Shown: positions 17,058 through 27,650 of the stretch, piece by piece | Numbering within the stretch: position 1 is the stretch's first letter | Layout of the letters: every line of letters starts with the position of its first letter | Position numbers and translations under genes: made by a program | The notes under the pieces: model-generated | The model's database searches: none | Told to the model about the DNA's origin: nothing | Seen by the model: the letters and a program-made list of their open reading frames with translations, nothing else | Assembly: GCA_009731375.1 (NCBI GenBank) | Contig: BJOX01000032.1 | Location: 679,279 to 743,278 of the forward strand | Origin: Paulinella micropora | Lineage: Eukaryota; Cercozoa; Imbricatea; Euglyphida | DNA length: 64,000 nt | Reading direction: 5' to 3'

Positions 17058-20000
17058 TTAAGTTGCTGGGTAATCAACTGTTGTCAAATGGAACAGGCAG
17101 CCGTAATGGAGAGATCCACTATCAACCCAATCCCTGTAATACGAGGATTCCAAATGCGGGCAATTAGCGGCGTCAAGCGGCCTGATTTCTACATCGCTAT
17201 CGTACGTTCCCGTCCCTGATATTTTCCATTGGAGGCACATGTTTTTGTCTTGCCTTGTTCTGATAACGTACCTAATTCCTAACTGCCCATCTCCGGGAGG
17301 AACGAGGAGGAAGGGCTCAAACGAAAATTGATATTTCCAGTCATTCCTTGCTGGTGAGGCCCCGTTCAAATAGTAAGAACGCACCCACGATCCGGCGGTC
17401 AAAACATCAACGGCGGCGTAGTTATTACCTCCGTAGCTGATCATCCAATAATAATTATCACTGCCAGTAGTTAACGTTCCTAAATTAACCAATTGAAAAT
17501 TGCAGGCGGCGCTCGATTGCTGGATAAATAACCTGGCGCCGAACCCAACATTGGCCGCGTAGCCATCCCCCATTACGCAATAGGTCGAACCGGTAGAACC
17601 GATATTGTAACGGATTCGAAGCTTGACAATGGCACTGCAAGTGTATCTTGTACCACTGCTATAATCAGCATTGGTACAAACCTCGCAAGCTTTGCCGTAG
17701 TTGTAGCCGTCCGCAGTTAAAGGACAGCTGGCATACGTACAAGGCCACCCTGCACCAAAATTCAATTGACATTCGTTCTGGTCCACGCAGCTCGACCCGC
17801 TAAGATATGATCCTGCGGGGCACACGCTCCGGGTGGGAGTAACAGAACTTGTTCTGCTTGGTGTTGGTGAGCCCGACCGTGTCGCAGAAGCAGTCGTCGA
17901 GATGCTTGGCGTCACGGAAAGGGTGGGTGTGCGTGTTACGGAAATACTAGGCGTCACGGAAATAGTAGGCGTCACGGAGATAGTCGGCGTCGCCGTCACG
18001 GAAATGGTCGGGGTCACGGAGACCGTCTGCGTGCGGGAGGGTGTCACGGACGGTGTCACGGAAATGGTCGGTGTCACGGAGAGGGTGGGCGTCGGCGTCA
18101 CGGAGATCGTGGGCGTCACGGAAACAGTGGGTGTGCGCGTCACGGAAATACTGGGCGTCACAGAAATAGTGGGCGTCACGGAAAGGGTGGGTGTGCGTGT
18201 CACGGAAATACTGGGCGTCACGGAAATAGTCGGCGTCACGGAAAGGGTGGGCGTTGCCGTCACAGAAATAGTGGACGTCACCGAAATGGTGGGCGTTCGT
18301 GTCAAGGAAATGGTCGCCGTCACGGAAATACTGGGCGTCACCGAAATAGTCGGCGTCACGGAAGCGGTGGCCGTCGCCGTCGCCGACCGTATCGCCGAGG
18401 TGGTGGGTGTCGCCGAGGTGGTGGGTGTTACCGAGGTGCTGGGCGTCACGGAGCTGGTCGGCGTCACCGAGGTGCTGGGCGTGACTGAAACGGTCGGCGT
18501 CGCGGACCGTGTCGCCGAGGTGGTGGGTGTCACCGAGGTGCTGGGCGTCACGGAGCTGGTCGGCGTCACCGAGGTGGTGGGCGTCACCGAGGTGCTGGGC
18601 GTCACGGAGCTGGTCGGCGTCACCGAGGTGGTGGGCGTCACTGAGGTGGTGGGCGTCACCGAAGTGGTGGGCGTCACTGAGGTGCTGGGCGTCACCGAGG
18701 TGCTGGGCGTCACCGACAAGGTCGGGGAGCTGGTGCGCGTCGCCGAGGCTGTCAGCGAAGGTGACGCGGTCGAGGTGGTCGAGGCGCCGGGCGATTGCGA
18801 AGGTGTGGGCGTCACTGACACGGTCGGCGTCACGGAGGGTGTCACGGAGCTGGTGGGCGTCACGGAGCTGGTGGGCGTCACGGAGCTGGTGGGCGTCACC
18901 GAGCCGCTGGGCGTCACCGAGCCGCTGGGCGTCACGGACGGCGTGACCGAGCCGCTGGGCGTCCGGGTAGGGGTGACCGAGAGGGTCGGCGTCCGCGTGG
19001 GCGTGATCGATTGCGACGGCGTCGCGGAGGGCAGCCAGGGCTGGCACGCCAGCGGTGCCTGCCAGTTGGCGAGGTCCGACGACCGCACCAAGCGGAGGCA
19101 CTCCTGCGGCGTCAGCGCCACGGACCAACCGCTCAGGTTCTGGACCAGCAGCGGCGCGTCGGCCAACAGGCTGGCGGCGTCCTGTACGCGGTCGAGCTTC
19201 CACTGCGACAGGTCCGCTCGCAACGAGGCCGCCCCGGAGAACAGGCCCGTGGCATGCGTGACGCGCGGCAGCTCCCAGGCGGCCAGGCCGGGGATGGCGG
19301 CCGCGCGCGTGCCCTTGAACAGCCACGACACGTCCGTCGCGCGCGACAGGTTCCAGCCGCTCACGTTGGCGAAGGCCAGGCACGACGAGTTCGCGAACGC
19401 CGCGCGCAGCGTCTCGGCCGAGTCGGTCCGCAGGCCCGACACGTCGAAGCACGCGCCCGCCGACAGGCGGGCGAAGCTGAAGGTCAGGTTGCGCACACGC
19501 GACGTGTCGAGGCCGGCGAGGGGTGGCAGCGACACGAGCGACTCCTCGCCGTAGAAGTGGTAGCCCGTGCTGGGGGCCAGCTGCAGCCCACCCCACTGCT
19601 GGATGCGCCGCAGCTCGACGCAACTCGTCAGCCCCCCGCGCCAGGCCGGCGTCATGGCCCAGTCTACGACGGGCCCGTCCACGACCACCGTGACTAGGCC
19701 TGCCACCGCGAACGTGTGCGTGCAGGGCTCGGCGTCGCTGCAGTTCTGGGCGGGCGTGCCATCGCCCCAGAACACCCAGAACACCCAGAAAGGGGAGCCG
19801 TCCCCCTGCGCTAGGCGCCGGCGGCGGGCGGCCGTGCCGTTGCCGTAGATGGCACTCCCCGCCGGCAGCGTCCAGGCGTCCCCGCCCGCCGGCACCCAGA
19901 GGTCCAGAACCAAGTCTGGGGCACTGGGCGTGGCGCTCTGGCTAGCACTCGGTGTGATACTCGACGTGACACTCGGCGTGGCAGAGGGCGTGGCGCTCTG

Positions 20001-20306
20001 GCTGGTGCTGGGCGTGGCGCTGGGGTTGAGGCTCCGCGTGGCGCTGCGGGTGGCGCTCTGGCTGGCGCTCGGTGTGATACTCGACGTGACACTCGGCGTG
20101 GCATAGGGCGTGGCGCTCTGGCTGGTGCTGGAGGTAACGCTCGGCGTGGAGCTGGGGGTGACACTTCGCGTGGCACTCTGGCTAGCGCTCCGAGTAGCAC
20201 TCTGGCTGGCGCTCTGGCTGGCACTCGACGTGGACTCGCGCCACTCATAGGCGCAGTAAGGCCGGGCGGAGGGCCAGAAGCAGGCGGCCAACAGCGCTAG
20301 GTGCAT
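17058..20306 (-). CDS. Secreted Ser/Thr-Pro repeat surface protein
   Basis: A 1082-residue protein starting at the ATG at 20304-20306. A short signal peptide (HLALLAACFWPSARPYC) leads into SASQSATRSATPS repeats. At residues about 135-430 comes a WGDGT ... CTHTF PKD-like domain and degenerate BspA-like repeats (DVSGLRTDSAETLRAAFANS, FANVSGWNLSRATDV). About 380 residues of SVTPTxSVTP repeats follow, an extended stalk that would be heavily O-glycosylated. The C-terminal 250 residues form an EGF-like/Cys-rich module (CPAGSYLSGSSCVDQNECQ) and a Tyr/Asn-rich beta-type domain. This C-terminal part uses many more A/T-ending codons than the stalk, which suggests domain shuffling from a less GC-rich source. 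The stop is TAA. No membrane anchor is seen, so it is probably wall- or matrix-bound. It shares architecture with 6068-8602. Confidence 0.8.
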   Translation of the reverse strand: MHLALLAACFWPSARPYCAYEWRESTSSASQSASQSATRSASQSATRSVTPSSTPSVTSSTSQSATPYATPSVTSSITPSASQSATRSATRSLNPSATPSTSQSATPSATPSVTSSITPSASQSATPSAPDLVLDLWVPAGGDAWTLPAGSAIYGNGTAARRRRLAQGDGSPFWVFWVFWGDGTPAQNCSDAEPCTHTFAVAGLVTVVVDGPVVDWAMTPAWRGGLTSCVELRRIQQWGGLQLAPSTGYHFYGEESLVSLPPLAGLDTSRVRNLTFSFARLSAGACFDVSGLRTDSAETLRAAFANSSCLAFANVSGWNLSRATDVSWLFKGTRAAAIPGLAAWELPRVTHATGLFSGAASLRADLSQWKLDRVQDAASLLADAPLLVQNLSGWSVALTPQECLRLVRSSDLANWQAPLACQPWLPSATPSQSITPTRTPTLSVTPTRTPSGSVTPSVTPSGSVTPSGSVTPTSSVTPTSSVTPTSSVTPSVTPTVSVTPTPSQSPGASTTSTASPSLTASATRTSSPTLSVTPSTSVTPSTSVTPTTSVTPTTSVTPTTSVTPTSSVTPSTSVTPTTSVTPTSSVTPSTSVTPTTSATRSATPTVSVTPSTSVTPTSSVTPSTSVTPTTSATPTTSAIRSATATATASVTPTISVTPSISVTATISLTRTPTISVTSTISVTATPTLSVTPTISVTPSISVTRTPTLSVTPTISVTPSISVTRTPTVSVTPTISVTPTPTLSVTPTISVTPSVTPSRTQTVSVTPTISVTATPTISVTPTISVTPSISVTRTPTLSVTPSISTTASATRSGSPTPSRTSSVTPTRSVCPAGSYLSGSSCVDQNECQLNFGAGWPCTYASCPLTADGYNYGKACEVCTNADYSSGTRYTCSAIVKLRIRYNIGSTGSTYCVMGDGYAANVGFGARLFIQQSSAACNFQLVNLGTLTTGSDNYYWMISYGGNNYAAVDVLTAGSWVRSYYLNGASPARNDWKYQFSFEPFLLVPPGDGQLGIRYVIRTRQDKNMCLQWKISGTGTYDSDVEIRPLDAANCPHLESSYYRDWVDSGSLHYGCLFHLTTVDYPAT
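17830..19010. repeat. SVTP-coding degenerate 12-24 bp repeats
   Basis: DNA repeat array inside the surface-protein gene, built from GGCGTCACGGA and GGCGTCACCGAGGTGGTG units. It leaves the opposite strand open as well, which is a shadow effect. Confidence 0.8.
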
Positions 20307-20387
20307 GGCGGGCCGCTAAGCTGGCACCAGACGAGCAAGCCCAGGCCCGGTTGCTTGAGCAGAGTTTAAGAGGGGGGGGGGGGAAAG

Positions 20388-21034
20388 NNNNNNNNNNNNN
20401 NNNNNNNNNNNNNNNNNNNNNNNNNNNNNNNNNNNNNNNNNNNNNNNNNNNNNNNNNNNNNNNNNNNNNNNNNNNNNNNNNNNNNNNNNNNNNNNNNNNN
20501 NNNNNNNNNNNNNNNNNNNNNNNNNNNNNNNNNNNNNNNNNNNNNNNNNNNNNNNNNNNNNNNNNNNNNNNNNNNNNNNNNNNNNNNNNNNNNNNNNNNN
20601 NNNNNNNNNNNNNNNNNNNNNNNNNNNNNNNNNNNNNNNNNNNNNNNNNNNNNNNNNNNNNNNNNNNNNNNNNNNNNNNNNNNNNNNNNNNNNNNNNNNN
20701 NNNNNNNNNNNNNNNNNNNNNNNNNNNNNNNNNNNNNNNNNNNNNNNNNNNNNNNNNNNNNNNNNNNNNNNNNNNNNNNNNNNNNNNNNNNNNNNNNNNN
20801 NNNNNNNNNNNNNNNNNNNNNNNNNNNNNNNNNNNNNNNNNNNNNNNNNNNNNNNNNNNNNNNNNNNNNNNNNNNNNNNNNNNNNNNNNNNNNNNNNNNN
20901 NNNNNNNNNNNNNNNNNNNNNNNNNNNNNNNNNNNNNNNNNNNNNNNNNNNNNNNNNNNNNNNNNNNNNNNNNNNNNNNNNNNNNNNNNNNNNNNNNNNN
21001 NNNNNNNNNNNNNNNNNNNNNNNNNNNNNNNNNN
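20388..21034. other. Assembly gap (647 N)
   Basis: Preceded by a poly-G run; hides the C-terminus of the multi-pass membrane protein gene and the promoter of the surface-protein gene. Confidence 0.99.
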
Positions 21035-23816
21035 GACTCGTCGGCCGCGCGCCGCATGGCCTCGTGCAGCGCCACGACGAAGCGGGCCAGCATGGGGGGC
21101 GGCAGGCAGTCGCGCAGCTGCGGCAGCAGCTCGCCCCACGTGACCTGGCCCTCGGGCGACGCCGACGCGCACTCGTCGGGCAACAGGGCGCGCAGCCCCT
21201 GCTCGCCGTGCAACGAGTACAGCAGCCACAGGTCCCGCTCGGGCTGGCCCTGCTGCAGGCGCTGGAGCTTGCGGGGCAGGCCGGCACTGCAGGCCACCGC
21301 AGTCTCGGCGTAGGGATGGAGCGGGCAGCGCGGGTCGGCGTGCCAGACCCCCTCCCCCTCGGGGCGGGCGCGCTCCCACACGGCCTCCAGCCACCGGCCG
21401 AGCCACTGCGGGGCGCCCAGGGGGCCGAGCAGGGCCGCCAGGGCCGACGAGCCGTCCAGCGGGCGCCGGCCGCGGCCGTCCGCGGGCGCCGCCCCGGCCG
21501 CGGCGGGGGTTTCCTCGCGCAGCCGCGGGTCCACGACCACGAGCCAGCCGGCCACGAGGAGCGCTAGCAGCACCTTGCCCAACGGGTGATCCTCGTCCTG
21601 CCACAGGCCGGCGGGCGCGCCACGTGTCCGGCCGGCCGGGGCGCTCCGCAGGGCCCCGCCGTGCAGCAGCTGCCGCAGCAGCAGGCACAACAAGGGCTCC
21701 AGGCGCAGGCGCCGGGGCGCCGTGTCCGCGCCGGGCTGGTACACGACGAGCGCGCGCGGCAGGAAGCCGCCCGCCCCGCGCGGATCGGCGCCGCGGGCCC
21801 GGGCGAGCAAGGCCAGGAAGAGCAGCGACGACGTGCAGGCCGAGTGCCGCGCCAGAAAGTCGGTGAGCCCGGACGCGGCCAGCCACGCGCCCACGCCCAG
21901 CCGCAGCCCCGTGCGTTCGGCCAGCGTGGCCAGCAGCTGCTGGCCCCCCGAGGGCAGGTGCTGCTGCACCACGTGGTCCAGCACCGTCGGCTGCCCGAGC
22001 CACTGCCAGGCGGCGTGGCACGGCAGCGCCGGGGGGCGGGCCAGCTCCTTGTACAGCGAGGCCCGGAAGGCGCGGGCCGCCGACGCGGCCAGCAGCAGCT
22101 GCTCCAGCACGAGCTGCGTGTGCAGCACTAGCTGGGCGCGCGCGTGCGCGTCGCGGCCGAGGGACACGAGCGAGGCGGGCCCGGCGTCGGGCGGCAGCAG
22201 GCGCAGCAGCAGCCGCAGGTGTTCCTTCGGGGTCGCGTCCCCCGGCCCCAGCCAGCCGTCCAGCCTGGCCTGGAAGACCAGGGTTTGCAACGTCTCGTCG
22301 GCGAAGCCGTCGCCCGCGGCCTGCAGCGCGAACAGGACCCGCAGCACCACGTCGGTGGCTAGGGCGGACGCGCGGCGCAGGGTCGCGCCGCGGTGGCCGG
22401 CCAGCTGCGCCCTCAGCCACACGCCCACGAGGCCCTCGGACTCGGCCGACGGCAGCCGCAGCAGGCTCTGCAGGTCCGAGTACAGCCCGCGCTGCAGGGG
22501 CAGCAGGTCGGAGGGCGCCTCGCGGTCGAGCCAGAACACGAGCAACAACTCGAGCAGGCACACCCGCAGCTCCACGCCCGCGTACAGCGTGTCTAGCGGC
22601 AAGAGCAGGCGGGTGTCGTCCCACTGCACGTCCAGGCCGGCCCACCAGCCGCACAGGGCCGGCAGCGCCGGGTCGGGGCAGCGCTTGGCGCCCGGAGGGC
22701 CCTGGCGCTGCAGGCGCCACAACTTGAGCTCTAGCTCGCGCGCGCTGTCAGACGCGCGGGGCGACCCCCCCCCGGGCCCGCCCGCCGCGCAGCAGCCGCC
22801 CACCAGCACCCCGGCCGGCAGCGGGCCCGCGAGCGCGGCGCGCCAGTCGAGCGCGTGCCGCTGCTGCGCCGCGGCCACGGCCCGGGCGGCTTCTTCGCCC
22901 GCCAGCAGCACCTCGGTGGCGCCCGCGCCGGGGGCCCCCCCTTCCGCCGCCCGCTGCAGGAACTCGGCCAGGAGCTTCTCCCAGTCGCTGCCACGCTGCA
23001 CCTCGGACAGCTGCAGCCGCGTGGCCCCCTCCGCCTGGATCGTATCCTCGCAGCGCGCGGCCTCGTGCTTGCCCGGCTGCGACGCCCACAGCGCGGCCGG
23101 CACTAGGTGCGCCACCACCCAGGCCAGCGCGGCCAGGCTCAGCAGCCGGCTGGTCAGGGACACGTAGGCCAGCTCCTCCTGGACCTCGGGGCTGTGCGCC
23201 AGGGGGGCGAGCACCAGCAGCAGCGACTGGCCCAGGTTGCAGACCCAGGACACGCGCACGCGCCACGGGCAGTGTTGCACGCCCGTCACGTACGCCAGCA
23301 GCTGGGCCAGCCACACCCACAGGTCGACCGCATCTACGACCAGGACCCATGCCGCCGCGCCGGCAGGCTGGACACCGCGGCCAGCACCGTGCCCAACGCC
23401 AGCGCGCCCACGCCCAACACCGGCACCGCCGGGTGCCAACCGAGCAGCCAGGCGGGCAGTGGCTGGCGGTACACGCAACCCAGCTGCAGCAGGTACGACT
23501 GCAGCAGGCAGGCGCCCAGGCGCGTGTAGGCCCAGCCGCCCAGCAGCCAGGCGTACGTGCGCCCGATCTCGCCCGCGGGCCAGGCGCCCCCCCGGCCGGC
23601 CCCGCAGGCCAGGTCCACACACAGCCAGCGCTGGCCCGCCAGCCAGCACGCCTGCGCCAGGCACTGCAGGGCCCACCACCCGGCGCTGAGCTTGTACACC
23701 AGGGCCCGCACGTGCCGCGGCGACCGTTGGTGCGCCGCGTACACGCAGCCGAGGACCAGCGTCGCCACCGACCACACCAGCGCGCTGTGGACTAGGCACT
23801 CCTGGAAGGGGGCCAT
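21035..23816 (-). CDS. Large multi-pass membrane protein, 3-prime end in gap, frame-broken
   Basis: Start ATG at 23814-23816 (MAPFQECLVHSALVW). Seven hydrophobic segments follow in the first 260 residues, among them LVHSALVWSVATLVLGCVYA, LSAGWWALQCLAQACWLAG, VPVLGVGALALGTVLAAV, AWVLVVDAVDLWVWLAQLL and LLSLAALAWVVAHLVPAALW. A frame change of one base is needed at about 23345-23380, between the fourth and fifth of these. The remaining 650 or more residues are a Leu/Arg/Ala-rich, mostly soluble region with two further hydrophobic stretches (VCLLELLLVFWLD, VLLALLVAGWLVVV). I do not recognise the family. A seven-helix N-terminus with a large cytoplasmic tail suggests a receptor- or channel-like layout, by inference only. 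Confidence 0.55.
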
Positions 23817-24564
23817 GGGCACCGGCACGGGATGAGGCTCGCTCGGATTATGCTGGGCTCCCGACACCATCCTCTGTTTGGGTTTACCCAGCGCGGGCGG
23901 ACGGGCGCCTGCCGAGCAGGGGTCGGTGGCCGAGGAGGGAGGGGAGAAAAAGGGAGGCCCCTCCACGCCCCCTTCTCCCTCTCCCGTCCTCGGAGGGGAA
24001 GGGAGAAGGGGGGAGGCGGCCGCACCCCTCCCCCCGGCCCGGGTGGTGGCTGGCCCTAGCCTGCAGTCTTAAGAGCAGGGCGCTGGCGGAGACGCCCCAC
24101 GAGAGCGCGAATCAATGGCCAAACCCCGAGAATGAACCGTGGGGGGAGAACGTTCTCCCCCCGGGACCCGAGCCAGCGGGGAGAGGGAGTTCCAGCCAAG
24201 TTGTGCTTACCCTGGTAGGTCTGGCCAGCCCGGCCAGTGCCGGCTGCCACGTGCGGGGAGAAGACGGACGGGAAGTCTGTGTGCCGTCCGTCGTGCCGGA
24301 AACGAACTAAAATTCTCCTGGCTGGCTGCCTGCCGGGCCCCGAACCCCGTGGGGGAAGGGGGGAGAAAAAAGTCTGGGACAGACTGAACACAGTGCGAAA
24401 GAAAGGCAAAGACAGGTTTTCATTTAAAAAAAAACCGTTCCTGCCTACGAGCCTGGCCACAGCTCCGCCGATCACGGTCCGGCAGCTAAGGTCAGTGCGC
24501 CTCGCGGGCCGCGGTAGTTTTCTGCGCTGGGGCGCATGGCCGCCGGCACGCACGCCAACGCACC
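23817..24564. other. Intergenic, no supported gene
   Basis: About 750 bp with purine-rich GGGAGAAGGGG tracts and a poly-A run near 24424. Minus-strand open frames here are likely 3-prime untranslated sequence of the gene ending at 24565. Confidence 0.45.
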
Positions 24565-24817
24565 CTAGGCTTGGTGTTCCTTGCGGAGGGAGAAGCCACA
24601 TGCACAACCACCGTCCGCCGGCAGGAGCTCTTGGCACAGCGGGCCAGCGCACTTCTGCCAGGCGCACGTCTGGCAGCCCGACTTTCTGGTTTCTTGCAGC
24701 CTTTGCAACGCGGGCAGAGCTAAGGCGCGGGCCCCGACCAGGACCTTGGCCAGTTGCAGGCTGGCGGCCCGGAGCTCCACCAGCGTCTCAGCACTGTTCA
24801 TAGCTTCTAGCAGTCCG
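24565..24817 (-). CDS. C-terminal end of a Cys-rich protein
   Basis: Only the last 84 residues lie outside the gap. They comprise a helical part (AASLQLAKVLVGARALALPA) and a Cys-rich tail with C-x2-C-x4-C-x4-C and a later C-x-C (CQTCAWQKCAGPLC ... GCACGF), likely zinc-binding. The stop is TAG. Family unknown. Confidence 0.45.
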
Positions 24818-25348
24818 NNNNNNNNNNNNNNNNNNNNNNNNNNNNNNNNNNNNNNNNNNNNNNNNNNNNNNNNNNNNNNNNNNNNNNNNNNNNNNNNNNN
24901 NNNNNNNNNNNNNNNNNNNNNNNNNNNNNNNNNNNNNNNNNNNNNNNNNNNNNNNNNNNNNNNNNNNNNNNNNNNNNNNNNNNNNNNNNNNNNNNNNNNN
25001 NNNNNNNNNNNNNNNNNNNNNNNNNNNNNNNNNNNNNNNNNNNNNNNNNNNNNNNNNNNNNNNNNNNNNNNNNNNNNNNNNNNNNNNNNNNNNNNNNNNN
25101 NNNNNNNNNNNNNNNNNNNNNNNNNNNNNNNNNNNNNNNNNNNNNNNNNNNNNNNNNNNNNNNNNNNNNNNNNNNNNNNNNNNNNNNNNNNNNNNNNNNN
25201 NNNNNNNNNNNNNNNNNNNNNNNNNNNNNNNNNNNNNNNNNNNNNNNNNNNNNNNNNNNNNNNNNNNNNNNNNNNNNNNNNNNNNNNNNNNNNNNNNNNN
25301 NNNNNNNNNNNNNNNNNNNNNNNNNNNNNNNNNNNNNNNNNNNNNNNN
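24818..25348. other. Assembly gap (531 N)
   Basis: Followed immediately by a run of 26 C (25349-25374), so the gap was probably caused by a homopolymer. Confidence 0.99.
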
Positions 25349-25536
25349 CCCCCCCCCCCCCCCCCCCCCCCCCCGCGTGCGTCGCGCCCCCCCTCGGGCG
25401 CACGCGGCCCCGCGGCCGGCCTGCCCCCGCGGTGCGCTCGGTGCGCGGGCGCCCCCGCGGTCGTCGGGCGCAGGCCGGCCGCGGGCGTAGCTCTCACAAT
25501 TCACCCTCGGGACGAGACGTGACTACGGCCGAGAGT

Positions 25537-27075
25537 ATGCCCAAGAGCAGCAAAGGCAGCAGTCGAGCCGCTACCGAGCCAGCCACGACTAGCCCGCCCG
25601 CGAAGAAGGCCAAGACCGCAGAGGACGCGGCCCTGCCTGACCTAGACTCGCTGTCGGCCGGCGTGGCGCAGCAACAGCAAGCGCGGGACGGCCAGCGCGC
25701 GCTGTTGGAGTTCAACTACTATACCCGCCACGAAGTCTTCCGTCGCAGCTTCAATCCCGTGGTGGACCCCGATCTAGTGTCCGTGGCCGATCTGCCCCGC
25801 GAGCTCCAGGCGCGGAAGCAAGTGGTGTTCGAGCGCTTTCTGGAGCCACGGGGCGTGACCAACCTCTCGACGAAGAAGCAGCTGGACCGCAAGCTCGGCA
25901 AGGAAGTTGATACGGTGCAGATGACTTACCACGGCCGGCGCTGGGCCTTTGGGCGCCGCGGCTTCCTGACGCCGCCGGGCGTGCTCAGCGAGGTCTGCGT
26001 GTGGGAGTCCACGGCCGTCAAGGACGCCGGCGAGCTCCGACAGCTGGGCGAAGACGCGCAGGGCACGTACGGCATGGACAAGCACTTCTTCCACCGGTAC
26101 GCCACCAACCCAGAAGAGCACTGCCGCAAGCGGGACTGCATCATGCGCGTGATCGGGCTCAGCTCGGAGGCGACGCCCGTCATCGTGCGGGGAGACGGCG
26201 CGGAGGACGACGTCCCCCTGGTGGTGTCGTGCACTCCCCTGGGCGAGAGCTACCAGGTCAACCCGCTGCAGGTCTTGTTCACGCTGTACCTCGAGTTCCT
26301 GCGCATGGCGCTGCCGGTGCGGCTGCTACAAGAGCCCAAGTACGCTCCCCTGGCGCGCCAAGCCATGCCGTACCTGTTCCGCCGCCTCACGGAGCTCAAC
26401 CGGACGCGGGGGGGCAAGAACCTCCGGGCGGACGGGACGTTCGAGCCCGAGACGTACGACCTGCTGCGGGAGGACCTGGTGCGGATGAAGGACCTGGAGG
26501 CCAACGAGACGGACGAGGCACAGCTGCAGGGCAGCTTCCACAAGTACAGCAACAGCGGCGGCACCTACTACCTGCCCGACCCTGTCGCGCTGGGGCCCAA
26601 CGGCAAGCCGCGCCTGACGCTCCGCTCGCAAACCAAGTTCGCCATCAACCTGTGGTTCAAGAACTCGGGCTACACCAGGATCGCGGTCAGGAATATGCGC
26701 GACGACAACCAGTTGCCCGTCGACGAGCAGGTGGCGCGCGCCATCGTCGCGCCCGGGACGGTCGCCTCCCTCAAGGCCTACGTCCGCTTCACGTTCCACA
26801 AGGAGGCCAGCGGTATGTTCAATACGCGCATGCAGCCCGAGGAGGTCTTCGTGATCGACACTTCCATGAAGAACCGTCGGGGTGGCTCGCTGCTGCCCGC
26901 TAGCACGGGTGTGCCGGGATACAAGAAGGGGCGGGTAGACGTGGGTGTCTGGGAGGGGCCGCGGCCCGCGTACCCGCTGCTGCTGTCCAGCGCCAGCTCC
27001 AGCGGACCCTCTGTCATTGAACTTTCGCCAGATGAGCTCGAGGCCGAGGAGCAGCTGGCGCGCGAGTGCGGCTAG
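25537..27075 (+). CDS. Large hypothetical protein, NLS-like start
   Basis: A 512-residue protein with ATG at 25537; the upstream open frame is low-complexity. The N-terminus is Ser/Thr/Ala-rich with a basic PPAKKAKTAED patch resembling a nuclear localisation signal. The rest is well balanced in composition and clearly folded, without low complexity: for example RALLEFNYYTRHEVFRRSFN, FERFLEPRGVTN, DKHFFHRYATNPEEHCRKRD and KFAINLWFKNSGYTRIAVRN. The tail is Ser-rich and acidic (VIELSPDELEAEEQ). No catalytic motif is recognised. It has the best coding quality of the window, with strict G/C third positions and a TAG stop. ATTAAA (27143) and AATAAA (27515) follow. A DNA-binding or structural role is only a guess. 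Confidence 0.7.
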   Translation: MPKSSKGSSRAATEPATTSPPAKKAKTAEDAALPDLDSLSAGVAQQQQARDGQRALLEFNYYTRHEVFRRSFNPVVDPDLVSVADLPRELQARKQVVFERFLEPRGVTNLSTKKQLDRKLGKEVDTVQMTYHGRRWAFGRRGFLTPPGVLSEVCVWESTAVKDAGELRQLGEDAQGTYGMDKHFFHRYATNPEEHCRKRDCIMRVIGLSSEATPVIVRGDGAEDDVPLVVSCTPLGESYQVNPLQVLFTLYLEFLRMALPVRLLQEPKYAPLARQAMPYLFRRLTELNRTRGGKNLRADGTFEPETYDLLREDLVRMKDLEANETDEAQLQGSFHKYSNSGGTYYLPDPVALGPNGKPRLTLRSQTKFAINLWFKNSGYTRIAVRNMRDDNQLPVDEQVARAIVAPGTVASLKAYVRFTFHKEASGMFNTRMQPEEVFVIDTSMKNRRGGSLLPASTGVPGYKKGRVDVGVWEGPRPAYPLLLSSASSSGPSVIELSPDELEAEEQLARECG

Positions 27076-27514
27076 CTCTCGGCCGGGCACAGGGGCCGCC
27101 CTCGCGGTGGACAGGAAGGCTGCGGAGCAGAGGTTGGCTGGTATTAAAAAGAAAAACAGGCCGATAGCCAAAGAGAGGGGGATGAGCGTGCCCGGAAGCC
27201 CCGGGTCGGGAGCCGGCCGGGTGAGTGTGCGGGGTGCCGGGGGCAAGAGTAGCGGTAACTCCGGGGGAAGGAGGGGGGGGGCTGCCCCTCTCCCCCGGCG
27301 GGGTCCCCGGGGGGTCCGCCGGCGGGGGCTCCCAATCTCGGGGCCTGGCTAGAAGCCAGCGTCTCCCCTCGCGCGCTCTTGCACTGGCCGTGTGACGACG
27401 AGGCCCGCTGTTGCACGCTGTTGTTCCTTGCGCTGCCCGGGCCCTCCCGGCGCGCAACCGGTGCAGGCCAGAAACATTTGTTAGGTAGCTGGTTGGCCGG
27501 CGCGGTTTTTAATT

Positions 27515-27520
27515 AATAAA
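27515..27520 (+). terminator. Poly(A) signal AATAAA
   Basis: Canonical hexamer in TTTTTAATTAATAAAGG, about 440 nt after the 25537-27075 gene; an ATTAAA at 27143 is a closer alternative. Confidence 0.5.
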
Positions 27521-27650
27521 GGCTAACTCGGCTGCGCACCAGACAGGCGCGTGGAACGGGGGGGAGGGGCCAGCGACCTCTGGCCTCCCTACCCGGCGAC
27601 TCCCGGGCTTGGCGGCTGGGCCGAAAGCCCAGACCAGCGTGTCCATAGTA

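Noticed and set aside
17833-19554. 573-residue ORF antisense to the surface protein
   Set aside because: Composed of GVTEVVGVTE repeats that are the exact reverse of the SVTP-coding DNA; a by-product of the repeat unit lacking stops.
24056-24667. Minus-strand 203-residue ORF
   Set aside because: It overlaps the more convincing Cys-rich C-terminus ending at 24565 in another frame and reads low-complexity in the rest.
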